A stretch of DNA of 35,197 bases from Bacillota bacterium (lineage in GTDB: Bacteria; Bacillota; Clostridia; Oscillospirales; Oscillospiraceae), in the NCBI GenBank assembly GCA_021200975.1, contig JAJQFT010000033.1, forward strand, positions 1 to 35,197, in the 5' to 3' direction. Numbering within the stretch: the first letter of the stretch is position 1; each line of letters begins with the position of its first letter. Shown in pieces: positions 29,103-35,197 of the stretch. The notes beneath the pieces are model-generated. The model saw only the letters and a list, made by a program, of their open reading frames with translations. It had not been told where the DNA came from and ran no database searches. The position numbers were made by a program, and so were the translations under genes.

Positions 29103-29129
29103 TAGGAGTCTATGCGGGAGGTGTATATT

Positions 29130-29276
29130 ATGGCAGGTGAAAATTCAGAGCGCAGCTGCAAGAGCATATTTCGCAGCGGCGAGGCCTCGCCCACGCGCGA
29201 AGCAATTACGCGCGCTTGGGCTGCGCTGATCCGGCAGCTTGAGCGCGGCAAGGCATCGCGCCGGGGCGACGCATGA
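29130..29276 (+). CDS. Small basic protein coupled to the serine recombinase, 48 aa
   Basis: This short ORF has a strong ribosome site (GGGAGGTG, 6 nt before ATG 29130) and ends in an ATGA overlap with the recombinase start. The product reads MAGENSERSCKSIFRSGEAS, then a predicted amphipathic helix with conserved-looking TREAITRAWAALIRQLERGK and a basic end. I do not recognise it. Its position and size suit a recombination directionality factor or another partner of the recombinase, but nothing in the sequence proves this. Confidence 0.65.
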   Translation: MAGENSERSCKSIFRSGEASPTREAITRAWAALIRQLERGKASRRGDA

Positions 29277-30826
29277 GAGCCGCTATCTACTGCCGCTTAT
29301 CCGAGGAGGACCGAAACAAGCAGTCACAAAGCGACGATTCGGCCAGTATTCAGAACCAGAAGGCGATGCTGCTGGCCTATGCGGCACAGCAGGGCTGGGA
29401 GGTTTCGGGCATTTACAGCGACGACGACTATACCGGCTCCGACCGCCGCCGCCCGGCCTTTAACCGCCTTCTGCGCGATGCGCAGCAGCAGCAGTTTGAG
29501 GTGATTCTGTGCAAGACGCAGTCGCGCTTCACGCGCGAGCTGGAGCTGGTGGAGAAGTACATTCACGGTCTGTTTCCAATCTGGGGGATCCGCTTCGTAA
29601 GCATCGTGGATAACGCCGATACCGCCAACAAGGGCAATAAGAAATCCCGGCAAATCAATGGGCTTGTCAACGAATGGTACTTAGAGGATATGTCTGAGAA
29701 TATCCGCAGCGTGCTCACGAGCCGACGGCTGGGCGGCTTCCATATCGGCGCATTTGCTCTGTATGGGTACAGAAAAGACCCCAATCAAAAGGGGCATCTG
29801 CTGATTGACGAGGAGGCCGCAGCAGTCGTTCGGGAGGTATTTACCCTTTTTTCTGGCGGCTACGGCAAGACCGCCATTGCGCGGCTTCTGAACGAGCGGG
29901 GGATTCCAAACCCAACGGAGTATAAGCGCCTGCACGGCCTGCGCTATCGGCAGCCCGGCGGAAGGAACAGCACCCTGTGGAAATACGGTGCGATCTCGGA
30001 TATGCTGACAAACGAAATCTACATCGGCAACATGGTGCAGGGAAAGTACGGCAGCGTTTCCTACAAGACGAAGCAGAACCGTCCCCGCCCGCGGGAGAGC
30101 TGGTATATCGTGCCGGGCACACACGAGCCGATCATCGACCGCGAGCTTTGGGACCGGGTGCAGCGCTGCATCGCGCAAAGGGCAAAGCCGTTCGCCGGCG
30201 GCACGATCGGGCCATTTGCGGGAATCGCCCGCTGTGCCAACTGCGGCTATGCCATGCGTTCGAGCAAAAGCCGCGGGCGGCACTACCTGCAATGCCCCAG
30301 CCGGTATATTGCCAAGGAGGCCTGCATCGGCTCGTTCATTGCGGTGGACTGGCTGGAGCAGCTTGTGCTATCTGAGCTTCGGCGGCTGACCGAGGCGTAC
30401 CTCGACACGGAAGCGCTCGCGAAGAGCCTACCCATTGCCGATGATTTTCAAGCGCAAAGGAAGATCCTGCGCTCGGAATTAAAGGACTGCCAGAGAAAGA
30501 TTGACGAATATACCGAGGGAATCGGCGCGCTGTACATAGACCGGATTCGGGGCGAGCTGCGCGAGAGCGACTACCGCGCAATGCACGCGGATTTCGAAAA
30601 AAAGCGCGCGAATCTGGAAACGCTGGCGGCGCAGCGCGCGCGGGAATTGGAGGCGCTGGAGGAAACAGCGCGCCTTGGCGACCAACGCATGGAGCTGGCG
30701 GAGCAGTACCTGCACCCGGCGCAGCTCACGCGGGAGATGAGCGAAATCCTGATTGAGCGAATCAGCGTAGGTAAGCGGAAAAAGGGAGAAAAGCATCCCC
30801 CTGTCGAAATCTATTGGAATTTCTAA
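29273..30826 (+). CDS. Large serine recombinase (element excision/integration)
   Basis: This 517-aa site-specific recombinase has an N-terminal resolvase catalytic domain (1-150) with nucleophile Ser10 in YCRLS and the arginine-rich QSRFTRELELVE. A recombinase DNA-binding domain follows (about 160-300; GFHIGAFALYGYRKDP, IARLLNERGIPNP, ISDMLTNEIYIGNM). A zinc ribbon has Cys321, Cys324, Cys341 and Cys351, and a coiled coil spans about 395-480. This is the domain set of SpoIVCA and TnpX-type enzymes. Translation is coupled to the 48-aa ORF. The gene lies next to the right attachment site, as usual for an integrase. Confidence 0.95.
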   Translation: MRAAIYCRLSEEDRNKQSQSDDSASIQNQKAMLLAYAAQQGWEVSGIYSDDDYTGSDRRRPAFNRLLRDAQQQQFEVILCKTQSRFTRELELVEKYIHGLFPIWGIRFVSIVDNADTANKGNKKSRQINGLVNEWYLEDMSENIRSVLTSRRLGGFHIGAFALYGYRKDPNQKGHLLIDEEAAAVVREVFTLFSGGYGKTAIARLLNERGIPNPTEYKRLHGLRYRQPGGRNSTLWKYGAISDMLTNEIYIGNMVQGKYGSVSYKTKQNRPRPRESWYIVPGTHEPIIDRELWDRVQRCIAQRAKPFAGGTIGPFAGIARCANCGYAMRSSKSRGRHYLQCPSRYIAKEACIGSFIAVDWLEQLVLSELRRLTEAYLDTEALAKSLPIADDFQAQRKILRSELKDCQRKIDEYTEGIGALYIDRIRGELRESDYRAMHADFEKKRANLETLAAQRARELEALEETARLGDQRMELAEQYLHPAQLTREMSEILIERISVGKRKKGEKHPPVEIYWNF

Positions 30827-30862
30827 GGAAGCTCTGAATCAATCGGCGGATTCCGAGCTTCC
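30827..30862. repeat. Imperfect inverted repeat after the recombinase stop
   Basis: GGAAGCTCTGAATC (30827-30840) pairs with GATTCCGAGCTTCC (30849-30862) with one mismatch, loop AATCGGCG. It starts immediately after the recombinase stop codon and ends 12 bp before the attP dyad arm at 30875. No T-run follows. The left arm is part of the 16-bp repeat also present at 19034. It could be a factor-binding site or a weak terminator. Confidence 0.5.
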
Positions 30863-30890
30863 CGACAGGATAGCAGGTTGCTCCTGTGCG

Positions 30891-30902
30891 CTCGCAGCAG
30901 AG
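30891..30902 (+). repeat. Right attachment-site core (attR)
   Basis: This is an exact second copy of CTCGCAGCAGAG (first at 26364-26375). It is followed directly by the in-frame remainder of cotJC (CAG AAG GCG, Gln-Lys-Ala). On its left, AGGTTGCTC (30875-30883) mirrors GAGCAACCT (26391-26399) at the other end of the element. Confidence 0.85.
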
Positions 30903-31091
30903 CAGAAGGCGCGCGCGACCTACGACAACATCCTGCGCCTGAGCGACGACCCGGACGTGAATGACGTAATCAAATTCCTGCGCGAGCGGGAGGTCGTGCA
31001 TTTCCAGCGCTTTGGCGAATCGCTCGAGCAGCTGCGTGACAAGCTCAACGAGAAAAATGTGTACTATATGAACGCGTCCTTTGATATGTAA
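30903..31091 (+). pseudogene. cotJC: CotJC, 3' part (separated from its start by the mobile element)
   Basis: These are the last 62 codons of CotJC with no start codon of their own: QKARATYDNILRLSDDPDVN, then a helix with the Mn-ligand motif EREVVHFQRF, ending NASFDM and TAA. Joined to codon 136 at 26375 through the shared 12-bp core, it gives EDLAAEQKARATYD, the expected CotJC sequence, and a 198-aa protein of normal family length. No frameshift or stop is present, so the segment is under coding constraint rather than decayed. Listed as a gene fragment only because it is detached here. Confidence 0.92.
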
Positions 31092-31106
31092 AACGCGCAT
31101 AGGAAA

Positions 31107-31130
31107 CGGGCTGCGGATTTCCGCAGCCCG
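31107..31130 (+). terminator. Hairpin after cotJC (weak terminator)
   Basis: CGGGCTGCGG and CCGCAGCCCG form a 10-bp perfect stem with a 4-nt ATTT loop, 15 bp after the cotJC stop. It is followed by GGAGAAATTTG rather than a T-run, so termination may be partial. Confidence 0.5.
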
Positions 31131-31180
31131 GGAGAAATTTGTCACTTTACACAAATAGCAGCTAAAAAAAGGAAAAGAAC

Positions 31181-31209
31181 TTGTAATCCTCCGCAGCTTC
31201 TGCTACAAT
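31181..31209 (+). promoter_or_regulatory. SigA-type promoter of gdhA
   Basis: TTGTAA (31181-31186), 17 nt, TACAAT (31204-31209), about 38 bp before the ATG, with AGGAGG between. Confidence 0.75.
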
Positions 31210-31211
31210 AG

Positions 31212-32582
<1,371 letters not shown>

Positions 32583-32583
32583 T

Positions 32584-32721
32584 CTATTTGCAGCAAGACG
32601 AGCATCTGGCGCAGTCGCCGCAGCAGCCCTTGCCCTGCTTCCTGCGCCGGCGGCGGAAAAACAGCCCTGCCAGCACAGCGCAGGCAAGCGCGGCGAGGAG
32701 CAGATAATCCACGATTCCCAT
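32584..32721 (-). CDS. FeoB-associated Cys-rich membrane protein, 45 aa
   Basis: This tiny protein has one N-terminal membrane helix (VDYLLLAALACAVLAGLFF), a basic stretch (RRRRRK) and a Cys-rich tail (CCGDCARCSSCC). This is the form of the FeoB-associated Cys-rich proteins that follow feoB in many Firmicutes and Bacteroidetes, probably assisting ferrous iron handling at the membrane. GGAGG lies 5 nt before ATG 32721, which overlaps the feoB stop region. Its end nearly touches the end of gdhA on the other strand. Confidence 0.85.
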   Translation of the reverse strand: MGIVDYLLLAALACAVLAGLFFRRRRRKQGKGCCGDCARCSSCCK

Positions 32722-32722
32722 T

Positions 32723-35065
32723 TTAGCCTCCAATCGCCAAGCCGATTAGCCGTACGAGAAACGCCGCGAACCATGCAATCAGGCATTGGACGGCCACCAT
32801 GCTAATCGCCCACTTCCCTCCCAGCTCGCGCTTGACCGCGCTGATGGCGGCAACACAGGGCGTATACAGCAGGCAGAAGGCCAGCATGGAGGCGGCGGAA
32901 ACCGGGGTGAGAATCGTATTCACCGCGCCGTCAAAGAGGATTTCCATCGTGGAAACCACGCTCTCCTTCGCCAGAAAGCCGCTGATGAGGCTCGTGCAGA
33001 TGCGCCAATCGCCCAAGCCGAGCGGCGCGAGCAGCGGGGCAAGCAGGCCGGAAAGCCGGGCGAGGATGCTCTGCTCGGAATCCGTCACGAGATTCAGCGT
33101 AAGATCGAAGCTTTGCAGGAACCAAATCACGATGGTCGCAATCAGGATGATGGAAAATGCCCGCTGCAGGAAGTCCTTTGCCTTCTCCCACAATAGCTGC
33201 GCCACATTTTTAGGGGTGGGCAGGCGATAGTTCGGAAGCTCCATCACGAACGGCACGGCCTCGCCTCGGAAGGCGGTGCGCTTCAAAAGCAGCGCCATGA
33301 CAATACCGACGGCAATGGAACCGAAGTACAGTAGCGCCATCACCAGCGCGGAGTAGGACGGGAAGAACGCCGAAACGAAGAAGCCATAGATAGGAAGCTT
33401 CGCCGTGCAGCTCATGAAGGGCGTGAGCAGGATGGTCATCCGCCGGTCGCGTTCGCTCGGCAGGGTGCGCGTGGCCATTACGGCAGGCACGGTGCAGCCG
33501 AAGCCAATCAGCAGCGGCACGATGCTCCGGCCGGAAAGCCCGATTTTGCGCAGGAGCTTATCCATGAAAAAGGCCACACGGGCGATGTAACCGCTGTCTT
33601 CCAGCAGCGAGAGGAAGAAAAACAGGCAAACGATGATGGGCAGAAAGCTCAATACGCTGCCGACGCCGCTGAAAACGCCGTCAATAATCAGGCTTTGCAC
33701 GGCGGGATTGACGTTCGCAGCGGTAAGCGCGCGGTCGGCAAGGGTGGTAAGCCCATCGATGCTGTACTCGAGAACATTTTGCAGGAACAGCCCTATTACA
33801 TTGAAGGTCAGGAAAAACACTGCCAGCATGATGGCAATGAAGCAGGGAATCGCGGTATACTTGCCGGTGAGGATGCGGTCGATTTTTTCGCTGCGCGCTC
33901 GCTCTCTGGATTCGCGCGGCTTGACAACCGTCGCCTCGCAGAGCTTTTCAATAAAGTCGAAGCGCATATCGGCCATTGCTGCGCTGCGGTCAAGCCCGCG
34001 CTCCGTTTCCATCTGCTTGACGATGTGCTCGAGCATCTCCTGCTCGTTTGGATCCAGCTCGAGCTGCTGCAAAACGAGGCTGTCGCCCTCAATGGCCTTG
34101 CTGGCGGCAAAGCGCACCGGCAGCCCCGCGCGCTCGGCATGGTCGCAAATCAAGTGGTTGACGGCGTGGATACAGCGATGCACAGCGCCGCCAAAATCGT
34201 CCTTGCCGCAAAAATCGCGCGGCTGCGGCTTCTCCTGATACCGTGCGATGTGAACGGCATGCCGCACAAGCTCGTCTACGCCTGAATTTTTCGCCGCAGA
34301 GATGGGAACCACCGGCACGCCGAGCGCGGACTCCATGGCGTTGATGTCAATCGAGCCGCCGTTACCGGTAACCTCGTCCATCATGTTCAGGGCGACCACC
34401 ATCGGGATATCCATCTCAAGCAGCTGCATCGTCAGGTAAAGATTTCGCTGGATGTTTGTTGCATCGACAATGTTGATGATAGCCTTCGGCCTCGTCAGCA
34501 GGATGTGGTTGCGCGATACGATTTCCTCCGAGGAGTAGGGCGACATGGAGTAGATGCCGGGCAAATCCGTGACGACTGTGTTGGGATTTCCCCGGATGGG
34601 GCCGTCCTTGCGGTCAACCGTTACTCCGGGGAAATTGCCGACGTGCTGGTTCGCGCCGGTCAGGCAATTAAACAGGGTGGTCTTGCCGCAGTTTTGGTTA
34701 CCAACAAGGGCAAAGGTAAGCGGCGTCCCCTCCGGCAGCGGGTTTTCGGAGCGTTTATCGTGGTACTTGCCCGTTTCGCCCAGACCGGGGTGCGCGACAG
34801 CGCGCAGATTTTCCGGCCCCAAGTGCGCGTTCGCCCGCGCAGCAATCGGCTCTACTGCAATCTGCGCCGCGTCCGCTAGCCGGAGCGTTAGCTCGTAGCC
34901 GTGGATTTGCAGCTCCATCGGGTCGCCCATCGGCGCGAACTTGACTACCGTTATTTCCGCCCCGGGCACAACGCCCATATCCAGAAAATGCTGGCGAAGC
35001 GCCCCTTCCCCGCCGACGGTGAGGATGCGGGCATGATCGCCGACGTGTAATTCATCAAGGTGCAT
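32723..35065 (-). CDS. feoB: FeoA-FeoB fusion ferrous iron transporter
   Basis: This 780-aa protein imports Fe2+. Residues about 1-75 are a FeoA SH3-like domain (DELHVGDHARILTVGG...LRQHFLDMGVVPGAEITV...ELTLRLADA). A linker leads to the FeoB G domain with G1 GNQNCGKTT (122-130), G3 DLPGIYS and G4 NMMD. Then come the GDI-like helical segment (about 280-380) and two Gate regions with eight or so membrane helices (LLIGFGCTVPAVMATRTL, FMSCTAKLPIYGFFV, SLISGFLAKESVVSTME). FeoA and FeoB are usually separate proteins. ATG 35065 was chosen because the FeoA domain starts there with AAAGGA upstream; the upstream frame runs through the promoter. Confidence 0.94.
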   Translation of the reverse strand: MHLDELHVGDHARILTVGGEGALRQHFLDMGVVPGAEITVVKFAPMGDPMELQIHGYELTLRLADAAQIAVEPIAARANAHLGPENLRAVAHPGLGETGKYHDKRSENPLPEGTPLTFALVGNQNCGKTTLFNCLTGANQHVGNFPGVTVDRKDGPIRGNPNTVVTDLPGIYSMSPYSSEEIVSRNHILLTRPKAIINIVDATNIQRNLYLTMQLLEMDIPMVVALNMMDEVTGNGGSIDINAMESALGVPVVPISAAKNSGVDELVRHAVHIARYQEKPQPRDFCGKDDFGGAVHRCIHAVNHLICDHAERAGLPVRFAASKAIEGDSLVLQQLELDPNEQEMLEHIVKQMETERGLDRSAAMADMRFDFIEKLCEATVVKPRESRERARSEKIDRILTGKYTAIPCFIAIMLAVFFLTFNVIGLFLQNVLEYSIDGLTTLADRALTAANVNPAVQSLIIDGVFSGVGSVLSFLPIIVCLFFFLSLLEDSGYIARVAFFMDKLLRKIGLSGRSIVPLLIGFGCTVPAVMATRTLPSERDRRMTILLTPFMSCTAKLPIYGFFVSAFFPSYSALVMALLYFGSIAVGIVMALLLKRTAFRGEAVPFVMELPNYRLPTPKNVAQLLWEKAKDFLQRAFSIILIATIVIWFLQSFDLTLNLVTDSEQSILARLSGLLAPLLAPLGLGDWRICTSLISGFLAKESVVSTMEILFDGAVNTILTPVSAASMLAFCLLYTPCVAAISAVKRELGGKWAISMVAVQCLIAWFAAFLVRLIGLAIGG

Positions 35066-35082
35066 TCTGAAGAAATCCTTTC

Positions 35083-35128
35083 TGTTAGCTTGCGCTAACA
35101 TTATAAGAGGCTTCCCCACAGAAGTCAA
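35083..35128 (-). promoter_or_regulatory. SigA promoter of the feo operon with a DtxR-like operator
   Basis: On the minus strand, TTGACT (complement of 35123-35128), 17 nt, TATAAT (complement of 35100-35105) forms a near-consensus promoter. Directly abutting the -10 and covering the likely start point is an 18-bp perfect dyad, TGTTAGC-N4-GCTAACA (35083-35100). TTAGC/GCTAA dyads are typical of DtxR/IdeR/MntR-family metal-dependent repressors, so iron repression is likely. Confidence 0.75.
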
Positions 35129-35168
35129 GAGGAATTTTCGGAAAAATTTTGGTTCTATAATAAATGTT

Positions 35169-35192
35169 GGGGTCAGGTGTGAGCCTGACCCC
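35169..35192. repeat. GC-rich hairpin at the window edge
   Basis: GGGGTCAGG (35169-35177) pairs perfectly with CCTGACCCC (35184-35192), 6-nt loop. It lies upstream of the feo promoter and may be the terminator of a gene beyond the window or a dispersed palindromic repeat. The context is cut off. Confidence 0.45.
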
Positions 35193-35197
35193 ATGAA

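Larger units (their letters stand above)
26364..30902 (+). mobile_element. Intervening element in cotJC with serine recombinase (skin-like)
   Basis: A 4,527-bp insertion (counted from one core to the next) splits cotJC exactly between codons 136 and 137. Contents in order: about 360 bp without a clear gene, ogt, tag, an XRE regulator (opposite strand), a 48-aa ORF and a large serine recombinase next to the right end. No capsid, tail, portal, conjugation or replication gene is recognisable. The joined ends would create a 52-bp site with outer arms AGGTTGCTC and GAGCAACCT, in which 18 of 26 half-site positions are symmetric. The recombinase is oriented with cotJC. Excision during sporulation, as for skin in sigK, is the natural model but is inferred. 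Confidence 0.85.

Noticed and set aside
30827..30862. Rho-independent terminator of the recombinase
   Set aside because: The stem is strong but is followed by CGACAGG with no T-run.
26364..30902. 12-bp direct repeats as a target-site duplication of a DDE transposon
   Set aside because: No DDE transposase or matching terminal inverted repeats typical of an IS are present. The repeat lies inside a symmetric attP-like site beside a serine recombinase.
26364..30902. Element as a prophage
   Set aside because: Only about 4.5 kb and no structural, lysis or replication genes are recognisable.

Overview
The window is a GC-rich chromosomal segment from an endospore-forming member of the Clostridia. 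Sporulation genes are dense: the spoIIAA-spoIIAB-sigF operon, yqfC-yqfD, yunB, cwlD, cotJ and a YlbJ-like gene. They sit beside the Firmicutes cluster yqfC-yqfD-phoH-ybeY-era-yqzL-recO. High GC and a FeoA-FeoB fusion suggest Oscillospirales or a relative, but that is inference. I recognised no rRNA, tRNA, riboswitch or CRISPR array.

Layout. 1-7.8 kb: a two-component system, an HdeD-like membrane protein and a radical SAM enzyme (all minus), then a Ca2+-type P-type ATPase, a TVP38-family protein and a 45-aa ORF (plus). The response-regulator promoter and the divergent radical SAM/ATPase promoters carry the same operator: three 5-bp units 11 bp apart, ending exactly 11 bp from a -10 box. This looks like the regulon of the two-component system. 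7.8-15 kb (minus): mutS2, recO, yqzL, era, ybeY, phoH, yqfD, yqfC. 15-16.3 kb (plus): a YlbJ-like protein and a small Cys-rich protein. 16.3-25.4 kb (minus): ligA, yunB, a PcrA/UvrD helicase, sigF, spoIIAB, spoIIAA, radA, cwlD. 25.5-31.1 kb (plus): the spore-coat cotJ operon, interrupted by a mobile element. 31.2-32.6 kb: gdhA. 32.6-35.1 kb (minus): a FeoA-FeoB fusion and a small Cys-rich partner under a promoter with a DtxR-like operator.

Main discovery. cotJC, a spore-coat Mn-catalase-like gene, is split by a 4,527-bp insertion. Its first 136 codons end in the 12-bp sequence CTCGCAGCAGAG (26364-26375). The same 12 bp recur at 30891-30902, followed in frame by the missing last 62 codons. Recombination between the copies would restore a 198-codon cotJC without a scar. 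The element carries a large serine recombinase at its 3' end, a translationally coupled 48-aa ORF, an XRE regulator and two alkylation-repair genes (ogt, tag). It has no recognisable phage genes. The joined ends would form a 52-bp site with dyad symmetry, as expected of a serine-integrase attP. The organisation matches sporulation-gene intervening elements such as skin in sigK, here in a coat gene and with repair genes as cargo.

Other points: CotJA and CotJB are fused in one ORF, yqfC and yunB have SigE-like promoters with identical 14-nt spacing, and several short genes are easily missed (yqzL, the 45-aa ORF at 7612, the 48-aa ORF at 29130, the 45-aa Feo partner at 32584).
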